Assembly: GCF_000522985.1 (NCBI RefSeq)
Contig: NZ_CP007129.1
Coordinates: forward strand, 124,001 to 188,000
Source: Gemmatirosa kalamazoonensis
GTDB lineage: Bacteria; Gemmatimonadota; Gemmatimonadetes; Gemmatimonadales; Gemmatimonadaceae
Length of the DNA stretch: 64,000 nucleotides
Reading direction: 5' to 3'
Part shown: one piece after another, positions 37,479 through 47,976 of the stretch
Position numbering within the stretch: position 1 is the first letter of the stretch
Layout: every line of letters starts with the position of its first letter
The notes under the pieces: generated by a model
The model's input: the letters and a program-made list of their open reading frames with translations, nothing else
Told to the model about the DNA's origin: nothing
The model's database searches: none
Position numbers and translations under genes: made by a program

Positions 37479-40157
37479 TCACCCGCGCAGCGCGTTCACG
37501 GGATCGATGCGCGTCGCGCGCCGCGCCGGGCCGTACGACGCGGCGACGGCGACGCCTAACAACAGCAGCGCGATCGTCGCGTACGTCGGCGGGTCGGTGG
37601 GGCGGACCTCGTAGAGCAGGCGGCCGAGCGCTCGCGACAGAACGAGAGCGCCGAGCAGTCCCGCGCCGAGTCCCGCGGCGGCGATCGCGACGCCCTGCCG
37701 GACGACGAGCCGCCTGACGTCGGACGGGCGGCCACCGAGCGCGATGCGGATCCCGACCTCCGCCGTGCGCTGCGCGACGAGGTACGCCATCACGCCGTAC
37801 AACCCCACCGCCGCGAGCGTCAGCGCCGCGGCGCCGAAGATGCCGAGCAGCAGCGCGTTGAACCGCTCGCGCACGACGGCGCTCGCGGTCACCTCGCGCA
37901 TCGGCGCGACGCGCGCGAGCGGCAGGTCCGCGTCCAACGCGCGCACGCGTGCGGTCGCCGCGGCCACGAGCGCCGACGGCTCCCCGCGCGCGCGGAGCAC
38001 GATGGAGAACGTCGGCTGCGGGTGCTGCAGGAACGGCTCGTAGATCTGCGGCTCGCCCTCGTCCTGCGGGCCGCCGTTGCGGACGTGGCCGACCACGCCG
38101 ACCACCGTCGCGAACTCGCCCGGCTCGCCCGTGACGTCGATGCGCTTGCCGACCGCGGGCTCGTTCGGCCAGTAGCGCCGCGCGAGCGTCTCGTCGACGA
38201 TCACGACGTCCGGCGCGCCGCGGCGGTCGTCGTGCGTGAAGTCGCGGCCCGCGAGCAGCGCGATTCCCATCGTGCGGAAGTAGCCCGGCAGCGTCCGCGC
38301 GTACTCGGCGTGCGGCAGCGGGACGCCCGCGGGATACGTCTGCCCGGCGACCTCGAACGAGCCGCTCCACCCGTCGCCGCTCATCGGCAGGGGGTACACG
38401 CCCGCCGCGTCGCGCACGCCCGGGAGCGCCGCGAGCAGCGCGGCGAGCTGCTCGTGGAACGCGACGAGCTTCGCGGTGCTGTCGTACTTCCGCGCCGGCA
38501 GCGAGAGCTGGAACGTGAGCACGCCCGCGTCGGCGAACCCGGTCGACACGCGGCGGAGCGCCGCGAAGCTCTGGCCGAGCAGCGCCGCGGCGACGAGCAC
38601 CATCGCGGCCATCGCGACCTCGAACCCGACGAGCGCCGCGCGCAGCCGCCCCTGCCGGCGCCCGCCGGTCGTGCCGCGGGATCCCTCGCCCAACGCGGCG
38701 CGGACGTCCGCGCGCGAACCGTGCAGCGCCGGCAGGAGGCCGAACAGCAGCCCCGTGGCCGCCGACGCGCCCAACGAGAACAGCAGCGTCGCGGTGTCCG
38801 CGCGCGTCGTTGCGAGGCGCGGCAGGCCGTCCGGGTCGAGCCGCACGAGCAGGCGTACGCCGCCCCACGCGACCGCGGTGCCGAGCGCGCCGCCGGCGAG
38901 CGCGAGCAGCGCGCTCTCGGTGAGGAGCTGCCGCACGAGCCGCCCGCGGCGCGCGCCCAACGCCACGCGCACGGCGAGCTCGCGCGCGCGCCCGGTGCCG
39001 CGGGCGAGCAGCAGGTTCGCGACGTTCACGCACGCGATCAGCAGCACCAGGCCGACGATGCCGGCGATGAGCGCGAGCGCCGGCCGCGCGGCGCCGAGCA
39101 TCGCATCGCGCAGCGGAACGGCGAGCAGGCGCCAACCCGCGGCCTGCTGGTACCGGTCGGGATACGCCGCGCGCCACCGCGCGGCCACCGCGTCGAGGTC
39201 GCGCCGCGCGCCGTCGAGCGTGACGTTAGGCGCGAGCCGCGCGAGCACGGCGAGGCGCTGGTTGCCGCGGTCCTCGGTGCGCGCGCGGTCGTAGTCGAGC
39301 GGGATCCAGACGTCGCCGCGTTCGCGGATGAAGTTCACCGGCGCGTCGGGAAAGCGCACGTCGGCGGGCATCACGCCCACGACCGTGCGCGGGATCCCGG
39401 CCACGGTCACCACGCTGCCGACGACCTTCGCGTCGCCACCGTAGCGGCGCGTCCACAGCGCGTGGCTGAGGACGATCACGCGCGGGCTTCCGGCGAGCCC
39501 GTCGTCGGCGAGGAAGCCGCGGCCGATCGCCGGCGCCGTCCCGAGGAGCGTGAAGACGTTAGGCGACACGACGTACGCCGTGACGCGCTCCGGCTCCGCG
39601 CCGCCGTCGCCCGAGACGTTCGACCCCTGCGGCGCGATCGCCGCGACGGCGTCGAACGCGTGGCTCTGCTCGACGAGGTCGGCCACCTCGGCCGGCGCGA
39701 CCGCGGCCTGCGACGGGCCGTCGCCGCCGTAGCCGTTCCAGATCGTCACCACGCGGTCGGCGTGCCGGTACGGGAGGGCGCGCAGCAGCACCGCGTTCAC
39801 GACGCTGAACACCGCGGTGTCGGCGCCGATGCCGATGGCGAGCGTCACGAGCGCCGCGACGGTGAACAGCGGTTGCTTGGCGAAGGAGCGCAGCGCGAGC
39901 GTCAGGTCATGGCGCGTCTCGTGGAGCAGCTCGGCGACTCGCATGCGGGCCTCCATGTCGTGGCGGATCTCGCGGCACTCCGCGCGCACGCGCGCCACGT
40001 CGCCGAAGCGGCGGAGCGCCTCGGCCCGCGCGACGTCGGACGGCATTCCCGCCTCGACGTAGCGGCGCGTCTGCAGCTCGAGGTGCGCGGCGATCTCCTC
40101 GTCCACCTCGCGCTCGGGGGGGATGCGCCAGAACAGCGCGCGGGAGCGGCGGCTCAT
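37479..40157 (-). CDS. ADOP-type MacB/FtsX-like permease (module D), 892 aa
   Basis: ADOP permease: N-terminal domain (EVDEEIAAHLELQTRRYV, EALRRFGDVARVRAE), first helix (LVTLAIGIGADTAVFSVVNA), MacB-like core, FtsX helices with ACVNVANLLLARGTGRAREL, second core, and a terminal FtsX unit ending PARRATRIDPVNALRG. It begins with ATG at 40157, overlapping the padR stop in ATGA. Three GTTAGGC sites occur: 39225 and 39558 read as Pro-Asn, and 37554 as Leu-Gly in this gene. It is convergent with the zincin gene, 4 bp away. Confidence 0.87.
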   Translation of the reverse strand: MSRRSRALFWRIPPEREVDEEIAAHLELQTRRYVEAGMPSDVARAEALRRFGDVARVRAECREIRHDMEARMRVAELLHETRHDLTLALRSFAKQPLFTVAALVTLAIGIGADTAVFSVVNAVLLRALPYRHADRVVTIWNGYGGDGPSQAAVAPAEVADLVEQSHAFDAVAAIAPQGSNVSGDGGAEPERVTAYVVSPNVFTLLGTAPAIGRGFLADDGLAGSPRVIVLSHALWTRRYGGDAKVVGSVVTVAGIPRTVVGVMPADVRFPDAPVNFIRERGDVWIPLDYDRARTEDRGNQRLAVLARLAPNVTLDGARRDLDAVAARWRAAYPDRYQQAAGWRLLAVPLRDAMLGAARPALALIAGIVGLVLLIACVNVANLLLARGTGRARELAVRVALGARRGRLVRQLLTESALLALAGGALGTAVAWGGVRLLVRLDPDGLPRLATTRADTATLLFSLGASAATGLLFGLLPALHGSRADVRAALGEGSRGTTGGRRQGRLRAALVGFEVAMAAMVLVAAALLGQSFAALRRVSTGFADAGVLTFQLSLPARKYDSTAKLVAFHEQLAALLAALPGVRDAAGVYPLPMSGDGWSGSFEVAGQTYPAGVPLPHAEYARTLPGYFRTMGIALLAGRDFTHDDRRGAPDVVIVDETLARRYWPNEPAVGKRIDVTGEPGEFATVVGVVGHVRNGGPQDEGEPQIYEPFLQHPQPTFSIVLRARGEPSALVAAATARVRALDADLPLARVAPMREVTASAVVRERFNALLLGIFGAAALTLAAVGLYGVMAYLVAQRTAEVGIRIALGGRPSDVRRLVVRQGVAIAAAGLGAGLLGALVLSRALGRLLYEVRPTDPPTYATIALLLLGVAVAASYGPARRATRIDPVNALRG

Positions 40158-40486
40158 GCGGTGCCTAACACCTTCGCCACCGCGGCGGTGAAGTCGGCCC
40201 ACGCGGCCACCTCGCGGCGGAGCTGCGCGCGGCCGGCGGGCGTGAGCGCGTACACCTTGATGCGCTTGCCGAGCTCCGACGTGCCCCACTCGGCGGCGAT
40301 CCACCCGCGGCGCTCGAGGCGGTAGAGCGCCGGATACAGCGAGCCCTCCTCGACGTGGAGCGCGTCGTCGGTCGTGTCCTCGAGCCACCGCGCGACGCCG
40401 TAGCCGTGGCGCGGGCCCCAGGACAGCGTCTTGAGGACGAGCAGGTCGAGCGTGCCCTGGAGCAGGTTGCCGGTCGGCGGCGTCAT
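40154..40486 (-). CDS. PadR-family transcriptional regulator (module D)
   Basis: A 110-residue PadR protein, closest in look to module A: LLQGTLDLLVLKTLSWGPRHG, then VEEGSLYPALYRLERRGWI and EWGTSELGKRIKVYALT. Its last codons overlap the ADOP start (ATGA). A GCCTAACA site (40163) lies at its 3' end, read as Leu-Gly. It probably represses the two-gene operon from the CTAGG-flanked promoter just upstream. It is divergent from the ABC exporter gene. Confidence 0.88.
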   Translation of the reverse strand: MTPPTGNLLQGTLDLLVLKTLSWGPRHGYGVARWLEDTTDDALHVEEGSLYPALYRLERRGWIAAEWGTSELGKRIKVYALTPAGRAQLRREVAAWADFTAAVAKVLGTA

Positions 40487-40499
40487 GGGCCTCGTGCCT

Positions 40500-40541
40500 A
40501 GGATTTCTGGGTACGCTAGGATCGCATGCCTAGAACGTCAA
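40500..40541 (-). promoter_or_regulatory. Promoter with CTAGG dyad operator (padR module D)
   Basis: On the minus strand TTGACG (complement of 40536-40541), 17 bp, then TAGCGT (complement of 40513-40518). Between them is CTAGG-N8-CCTAG, and a further CCTAGG lies just downstream. The first CTAG touches the -35 box exactly as in module A. This is a good candidate PadR D operator; it could also influence the divergent ABC gene. Confidence 0.6.
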
Positions 40542-40568
40542 GGCAGGTTCGTCACGTAGCTTGCCGAC

Positions 40569-42454
40569 ATGGAAGCGAGCGTCCGATTCATCGGCGCCCG
40601 CGGCTTCGGCCGTCGGTTGCCCGACAAGCCGCCGCCGTGGCGCGACCGCGTCGCCGCGATGCGCCACGTGCCGGCGTTCCTGCGGCTCGTGTGGGAGTCG
40701 CACCGCGGCTACGCCGCCGCGGTCGCGGCGCTGCGCGTCGTGCGCGCCGGCGTGCCGGTGCTGACGCTGTGGGTGGGGAAGCTCATCATCGACGCCGTCG
40801 TCGCGGCCGCGCGCGCGCACGTCGCGCCCCGCGACGCGCACCGGCTCTGGCACTACGTCGCGATCGAGATCGCGATCGTGCTCGGCGGCGACCTGCTCGC
40901 GCGCGCGTCGGGGTACGCCGAGGCGTCGCTCGGCATGCTGTTCGCCAACCGCATGGGCGTGCGCATCATGGAGCACGCCGCGGCGCTCGACCTCGCGCAG
41001 TTCGAGGATCCGGCGTTCTACGACCGCCTCGAGCGCGCCCGCGCGCAGGCCGGCGGCGCGGGGATGAACGTCTTCGGGCAGACGCTCGGCATGGGCCAGA
41101 GCCTGCTCGCGCTCGGATCGCTCATCGCCGCGCTCGCGGTGTTCGACTGGCGGCTGCTCCTCCTGCTCGTCGCCGCCATCGTGCCGAGCTTCGTGAGCGA
41201 GACGTGGTACGCGGGGAAGCTGTACACGCTGTTCGTGCGCCGCACCGCGGAGCGCCGCCAGCTCGACTACCTGCGCTACGTCGCGGCGAGCGACCGCACG
41301 GCGAAGGAGGTGCAGCTGTTCGGCCTCGCCCCGTGGCTCGTGCGCCGGTTCCGCGCGCTCGCCGAGCGGCTGCTGCGCGAGGACCGCGCGCTCGCGCTGA
41401 ACCGCTCGGGCGTCGGCGCGGGGCTCGGCGCGTTAGGCACCGCGTGCTACTACGGCGCCTACGTGCTCATCCTGGCGCGCGCGGTGGGCGGCGCGATCTC
41501 GCTTGGCACGCTCACGTTCCTCACCGGCTCGTTCGCGCGCGCGCGCGCGATCTGCTGCAGGGGCTCCTCGCCGGCGTGAACGGCGTCTCCGAGCAGGCGC
41601 TGTACCTCGGCGACCTGTTCGCGTTCCTCGAGATGCGGCCGACGATCGTGTCGCCGCCGGGCGCGCCGCCGGTGCCGACGCCGATCCGCGAAGGGTTCGT
41701 GTTCGAGGGCGTGAGCTTCCGCTACCCGGGCACGGAGCGGTGGGCGGTGCGCGACTTCCACCTCGTGCTGCGTCCCGGCGAGCGGATCGCGCTCGTCGGC
41801 GAGAACGGCGCGGGGAAGACGACGATCACGAAGCTGCTCGCGCGGCTCTACGATCCGACCGAGGGACGCATCCTGCTCGACGGGCGCGACCTGCGCGAGT
41901 ACGATCTCGCGTCGGTGCGCGGCGCCGTCGGCGTGATCTTCCAGGACTTCGTGCGCTACGACATGCGGTTCGACGAGAACATCGCGGTCGGCGAGATCGA
42001 CGTGCTCGCGTCGGACGGCGACGGCGTGCCCGCATCGATCGCGGCGGCGGCGGAGCGCTCGCTCGCCGACACGCTGCTGCCGCGGCTCCCCGCGGGCTAC
42101 GCGCAGATGCTGGGCCGGCGCTTCGCCGACGGCGTGGACCTCTCCGGCGGCGAGTGGCAGAAGGTGGCGCTCGCCCGCGCGTATCTGCGCGACGCGCAGG
42201 TGCTCGTGCTCGACGAGCCCACCGCGGCGCTCGACGCGCGAGCCGAGTACGAGGTGTTCCTGCGGTTCGCCGAGCTGACGGCGGGGCGCATGGCGCTGCT
42301 CATCTCGCACCGCTTCTCCACCGTGCGCATGGCGGACCGCATCGTGGTGCTGCGCCACGGATCGGTCGTGGAAGCGGGAGACCACGCGACGCTCGTGGCG
42401 CGCAGGGGGCTGTACGCGGAGCTGTTCGAGATGCAGGCGGAAGGATATAGGTGA
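40569..42454 (+). pseudogene. ABC exporter (permease-ATPase fusion), frameshifted at a CG tract
   Basis: The first 330 residues form a six-helix exporter membrane domain (start ATG 40569). The frame is lost in a (CG)8 tract at 41534-41549, just after TFLTGSFAR. In another frame the natural continuation appears (RDLLQGLLAGVNGVSEQALYL), followed by a complete ATPase domain: Walker A GENGAGKTT, signature LSGGEWQKV, Walker B VLVLDEPT, and ISHRFS with the switch His, ending at 42454. Removing one CG unit restores a normal half-transporter of about 628 residues. In the printed sequence only the membrane part is translated, with an ICCRGSSPA tail. The ATPase lacks a linked start, so the gene is off unless slippage or sequence error is involved. 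Confidence 0.82.
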
Positions 42455-42461
42455 ACTGCTT

Positions 42462-42552
42462 TGATCCACAGATTACACAGAGAGGAACAGCGATGAGCCT
42501 CTAGCTGTCAGGTACCCTCTCATCGCTGTTTCTTGTCTGTGTAATCTGTGGA
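42462..42552. repeat. Intergenic hairpin repeat (CACAGATTACACAG unit)
   Basis: Inverted repeat between the ABC exporter and the phosphatase gene. Arms are 42462-42497 and 42519-42552. The unit is much richer in A+T than the surrounding DNA. It ends 12 bp before the next start codon, so a folded transcript could affect translation of the phosphatase. Confidence 0.78.
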
Positions 42553-42564
42553 CAACGCTCTTCA

Positions 42565-43272
42565 ATGAGCCCCATGACCACACGACTCTATCTCGCGCGC
42601 CACGGCGCCACGCAGCTCACGGCCGAGGACCGCTTCTCGGGCGACATCGGCGTCGACCTGTCGGACGAGGGGCGCTGGCAGGCGACGCAGCTCGGCGACC
42701 GGCTGCACGAGCACCGCGTGGACGCGATCTACTGCAGCCCGTACTCGCGCACGCGCGACACCGCGCGGCTGATCGCCGAGCGACTCGGCGACGGACCGGG
42801 CGTCGACGCGATCGCGACACGCGACGGGCTGCGCGAGATCAGCCACGGCCGGTGGGAAGGGCTCACGCGGCGCGAGGTCGAGGCGCGCTACGCCGACGAG
42901 TACTCGGCGTGGGAGCAGGACCCGTTCACGTTCGCGCCCGAGGGCGGCGAGTCCGGCGTCGCGGTGCTCGCGCGCGCGCTGCCCGTGCTGCGCGAGATCG
43001 TCACCACGCATCCGGATCAGCGCGTGCTCGTCGTCTCGCACAAGGCGACGATCCGTCTGCTGCTGTGCAGCCTGCTGGGCGTCGACGCGCGCGGCTACCG
43101 CGACCGCCTGGACCAGGCGCCGGCGTGCCTGAACGTGCTCGACTTCCGCGATCCGGTGCGCGCGCGGCTCATGCTGTTCAACGACACGTCGCACTACGCG
43201 GGGCAGCCGCGCGAGGCGGAGTCCAATCTCTCCCGCTGGTGGGACCAAGGTGGCGGTGCGCGCCAAGCATGA
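42565..43272 (+). CDS. Histidine phosphatase (phosphoglycerate-mutase-like)
   Basis: A 235-residue branch-1 histidine phosphatase. The RHG motif (LYLARHGATQLTAEDRF) holds the phosphorylated His, followed by CSPYSRTRDTA (Arg), the catalytic Glu region LREISHGRWEGLT, and the second His in VLVVSHKATIRLLL. It is similar in build to GpmB/CobC-type phosphatases. The metabolite substrate cannot be read from sequence. Starts at 42565 and 42574 are both possible. Confidence 0.87.
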   Translation: MSPMTTRLYLARHGATQLTAEDRFSGDIGVDLSDEGRWQATQLGDRLHEHRVDAIYCSPYSRTRDTARLIAERLGDGPGVDAIATRDGLREISHGRWEGLTRREVEARYADEYSAWEQDPFTFAPEGGESGVAVLARALPVLREIVTTHPDQRVLVVSHKATIRLLLCSLLGVDARGYRDRLDQAPACLNVLDFRDPVRARLMLFNDTSHYAGQPREAESNLSRWWDQGGGARQA

Positions 43273-43336
43273 CTCCACGTACGAGTGGTCCTTCTTCAGT
43301 CCTCCTTCAGTCCTCCATAAACACGTACGTGGAGTC
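43271..43336. repeat. Short element with CTCCACGTACG terminal inverted repeats
   Basis: Ends are GACTCCACGTACG (43271-43283) and its inverse (43324-43336). The interior has two copies of TTCAGTCCTCC. The same ends and same interior unit occur in the longer element at 59379-59516, so this looks like a shortened copy of that element that lost one arm of the inner hairpin. Confidence 0.75.
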
Positions 43337-43354
43337 CAGCAAGGGCACACCTGC

Positions 43355-44314
43355 TCAGCCCGCGCCCATCCGGTCGCGCTGCGATAGCCACCGGGCGATC
43401 CCCGTCACGGCCATGTGCGACGGCGTGGCGAGCTCGTAGTCGTCGACCAGCGCCGCGTCGCCGCCCGCGTCGGACACCTCGCGCGCGCCGCGCGCCGCGA
43501 GCGCCGGCACCGTTGCCTCGGGTGAGCCGCCTAACGCGAAGCGCCCTTCGATCCAGCCGGCCGAGTCGTACAAGCGCGCGAGCAGCTCGTCGAGGTGCCA
43601 GTCGACGTCGTCGTGTGCGCCGAAGTGGGTGAGCAGCAGGCGGCGTGCGTCGAGGGCGCGGAGGCGCGCCACGCTCGCGCGCCACGCGTCGAGGTCGATG
43701 TCCGGCGGCGGCGTCGGCGCGCGCACGTAGCGCAGGGCGCCGAGCCGCACGCCGGCCACGTCGCCCGTCATGACGTCGCCGCGCTCCGGCTCGTGCAGCG
43801 CGACGTGGTGCACCGCGTGTCCCGGCGTGTGGAGGGCGACGAGGCGTCGGCGTCCGACCGCGACGGCCTCGCCGTCGTCGAGCGTGTGCAGGCGCTCGGC
43901 GGGCACCGGCTCGAACGCGCCCCACAGGCGATCCATGTCGTCGCCGTAGATGCGCGTCGCGCTCGCGATCAGCTTCGACGGGTCGATCATGTGCCGCGCG
44001 CCCTTGGGATGCACGTGGAACGTCGCGCGCGGCGCCTCGCGCAGCACCGCACCCGCGGCGCCCGCGTGATCGAGGTGGATGTGCGTCACGATCACGCGCG
44101 TGACCTGCGCGAGCGCGAAGCCCGCCGCGGCGAGCGCGGCGCGCAGCGCGGGGAGGGTGGATCCGGGCCCCGTCTCCACGAGCGCGACGTCGTCGCCGTC
44201 GGCCACGACGTACGCGCCGACGGTGCCGGGGTGGCCGAGGAAGTCGAGGTCGAGCAGCCACGTCGCGTCGCCGATCGGCAGCGCCGAAGCATTGGGGGTC
44301 GGGGCGGCGGTCAT
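43355..44314 (-). CDS. MBL-fold metallo-hydrolase
   Basis: A 319-residue metallo-beta-lactamase-fold enzyme. It shows the HIHLDH zinc motif, a further His region (FHVHPKGARHMID), TPGHAVHHVAL and the later Asp/His segments (VMTGDVAG; LLLTHFGAHDDVDWH). It belongs to the general glyoxalase-II/RNase-Z-like hydrolase group, without enough detail to name the substrate. ATG at 44314 is used. A TTG three codons earlier is possible. Confidence 0.85.
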   Translation of the reverse strand: MTAAPTPNASALPIGDATWLLDLDFLGHPGTVGAYVVADGDDVALVETGPGSTLPALRAALAAAGFALAQVTRVIVTHIHLDHAGAAGAVLREAPRATFHVHPKGARHMIDPSKLIASATRIYGDDMDRLWGAFEPVPAERLHTLDDGEAVAVGRRRLVALHTPGHAVHHVALHEPERGDVMTGDVAGVRLGALRYVRAPTPPPDIDLDAWRASVARLRALDARRLLLTHFGAHDDVDWHLDELLARLYDSAGWIEGRFALGGSPEATVPALAARGAREVSDAGGDAALVDDYELATPSHMAVTGIARWLSQRDRMGAG

Positions 44315-44374
44315 GGCGCGCAAGCTCGCTAGAAGTGCGCCCCGAAGAACAGGTCCCGGATCACCGGCGTCGTG

Positions 44375-44782
44375 TCATCCACGTTTCCCGAGACCAACGA
44401 GGCTCTCGCTGAAGAGCTTCTGGCCAGCCATGTCGTGCTGCCTGCTGACTTGGATGTCGTGCATTGGCCCGTTCGAGGATGCGCCGGACGTCGCGCTCGG
44501 CGTCGCGCGCACGAGGCTCTCCAGGAGCGACTTGCCGTCGAGGTCCACGCCGGTCGGCAGATAGAACACCACGACCTCGCCGCTCGCCATGGCCGGTGGC
44601 GCGTCCGGCGGCACGATCCGCAGGGAGTGCACGCGGCGCCCGACGTTGGAGAGCGCCGCACGTCCCGCGTCGGACATCGAGAGCTGGTGCAGCCGGTTCA
44701 TGACGGTCGTGTTGTACAGGGGGCCGCGGAGGCCCCCGCCGCCGTCGACGAGGATGTTCGTGCCGAATTTCGTCGCGCTCAT
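44375..44782 (-). CDS. M91-like paralogue with lost catalytic motif (copy 1)
   Basis: A 135-residue protein starting MSATKFGTNILVDGG after a good Shine-Dalgarno GGAGG. It aligns with the M91-like protease at 45325-46116: shared N-terminus (FGxNIxVDGG), LSMSDAGRAAL, LRIVPPDAPP, GEVVVFY, and LLESLVRATPSATSG in place of LLHELVHAYRDLLG. Both zinc-ligand His and the Glu are thus replaced (E88, S89, R92). The end also looks damaged: RDLFFGAHF, matching the tail of the protease (ADLFFGTTY), is encoded just downstream (to 44329) in another frame. It is therefore either a decayed copy or a pseudo-enzyme. It is the last of three tandem copies. Confidence 0.65.
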   Translation of the reverse strand: MSATKFGTNILVDGGGGLRGPLYNTTVMNRLHQLSMSDAGRAALSNVGRRVHSLRIVPPDAPPAMASGEVVVFYLPTGVDLDGKSLLESLVRATPSATSGASSNGPMHDIQVSRQHDMAGQKLFSESLVGLGKRG

Positions 44783-44842
44783 CGTGTCCTCCGATGTGGT
44801 TCGTGTGCGATGCCGTCCGCGGTGAGGCCGGCCACGGCAGCG

Positions 44843-45217
44843 CTAAAGGATCGGAGCAGCGCTACCGACCGGGGTGACGATACGGACGGGCATCTGTATG
44901 CGCCTGCCCGTGGCCTGCCCGGTGGCGGCGTCGCGCTGCAGCGCGTGCAACAGCGCGCCCAGAAGCATCGTCCCCGCATGGTCGGCGGGGGGCGCATCGT
45001 AGCGCAGGACGACGTCGCCACGCGCGGGGCTCGGTACGGCGTCCGGTGGGACGATCCACAGGCGGCCCGGCAGCCGCGCCAGCTCGGCGAGCGCGCCACG
45101 CCCCGCGGCGGACAGGGCGAGCGCGGCGAGCCGCAGCGCGACGGTCGCGTTGTACGCGCGGTCGAGGCGCGGGCCGCCGTCGATGAGGATGTTGGTGCCG
45201 AACCTGGCGACGCTCAT
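44843..45217 (-). CDS. M91-like paralogue with lost catalytic motif (copy 2)
   Basis: A 124-residue protein starting MSVARFGTNILIDGG after a purine-rich CGGAGAA. It aligns over its whole length with copy 1 (YNATVALRLAALALSAAG, RLWIVPPDAVP, GDVVLRYDAP) and with the first half of the protease. In place of HELVHAY it has LLGALLHALQ (G87, A88, H91), so only one of the zinc ligands remains. It lacks the C-terminal half of the protease. Composition and frame are well kept, which argues for a functional non-catalytic protein rather than fresh decay. Confidence 0.68.
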   Translation of the reverse strand: MSVARFGTNILIDGGPRLDRAYNATVALRLAALALSAAGRGALAELARLPGRLWIVPPDAVPSPARGDVVLRYDAPPADHAGTMLLGALLHALQRDAATGQATGRRIQMPVRIVTPVGSAAPIL

Positions 45218-45324
45218 CGTGTTCTCCGGAGTGGTCGGGTACCCTCCTTCTCGGAGAACCGTCCGGAGACCGGACATGTGCGACGTCGACGAGCGTCCGG
45301 CCGCGCGACGCGATCGATGCGCGT

Positions 45325-46116
45325 CTAGTAGGTGGTGCCGAAGAACAGATCGGCGAGCGTCGGCGTGGCGTACCGCGCGAACAGGTTCTCGGACACGTCG
45401 ACGCGCGCCAGCGCGTTCGTCAGCGCGGGCATCTCCGCCATGGTGCCGAGGAGCGTGTGCCGGAACTCCGGCGTCCCCATGCTCGCCCTGTAGTTGGGGA
45501 TGCTGTTGGCGTTGTGCCCGGCGCGGAGCGGACGCGTGCGCTCGACGTTGTACAGGTTCGCCACCGCGATCGCGATGAGCTCCTCGCGCGTGTCGTAGCC
45601 GAGCCCCATGGGTCGGGAGTGCCGAACGCCGAGCAGGTCGCGGTACGCGTGCACGAGCTCGTGCAGCAGCACCTCGCCGCGGTCGTCGCCCGGGGCGGGC
45701 GGCGGGTGTCCGGTCACCGTCTGCCAGATGCGGCGCGTGTCGTACGACCAGCCGCCAGCGTCCGACTCCCACCGTAGTGGCGAGTACCGGATGACGGCGT
45801 CGCTCCCCACGCCGGTGCCGCGCGGACCGACGACGGGACGGCCGGTGCCGTCGAGCGGCTGCAGCCCGCGCGGCGTGGCGTCGGGCAGGGACACGGCATC
45901 GGCGTCCGCGTTGAGCGCCTGCGCGGTCCACGGGACGATGCGGACGCGGCGGGGAGACGGCTGCCGGAACAGCGCCCAGATCGCGTTGATGACGATGCGT
46001 CCGGTCTCGAACATGAGCAGCTGGCGGAGCTGCTCGGAGACGTCCCGCTCGAAGGCCGCGACCTTCGGCGGGGGACCGCTGCCGACGACGTCGATGTTGT
46101 CCCCGAAACGGCTCAT
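45325..46116 (-). CDS. M91/NleD-like zinc metalloprotease
   Basis: A 263-residue zincin resembling the M91 (NleD-type effector) peptidase family. The active site is EVLLHELVHAYRDLLG (H152, E153, H156), and the third ligand is likely E178 or E179 in YDTREELIAIAVANLYN. The GHNANSIPNYR segment after it fits the family. The N-terminal 60 residues (MSRFGDNIDVVGSG, RVRIVPW) are shared with the two smaller neighbours downstream. There is no signal peptide. A strong AGGAGG precedes the ATG. M91 domains are known from type III effectors and polymorphic toxins, so this may be an injected or released toxin; no immunity gene is obvious unless the inactive paralogues serve that role. Confidence 0.78.
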   Translation of the reverse strand: MSRFGDNIDVVGSGPPPKVAAFERDVSEQLRQLLMFETGRIVINAIWALFRQPSPRRVRIVPWTAQALNADADAVSLPDATPRGLQPLDGTGRPVVGPRGTGVGSDAVIRYSPLRWESDAGGWSYDTRRIWQTVTGHPPPAPGDDRGEVLLHELVHAYRDLLGVRHSRPMGLGYDTREELIAIAVANLYNVERTRPLRAGHNANSIPNYRASMGTPEFRHTLLGTMAEMPALTNALARVDVSENLFARYATPTLADLFFGTTY

Positions 46117-46174
46117 GGCTGCCTCCTGCGACGGGCTACATACTCCCGTACGCGAGTCTTTCCGGGGACCGATC

Positions 46175-47926
<1,752 letters not shown>

Positions 47927-47976
47927 CTTAACGGCGCCCGAGTCCCGAGTCCCGAGTCCCGAGTCCCGACTCCTTC

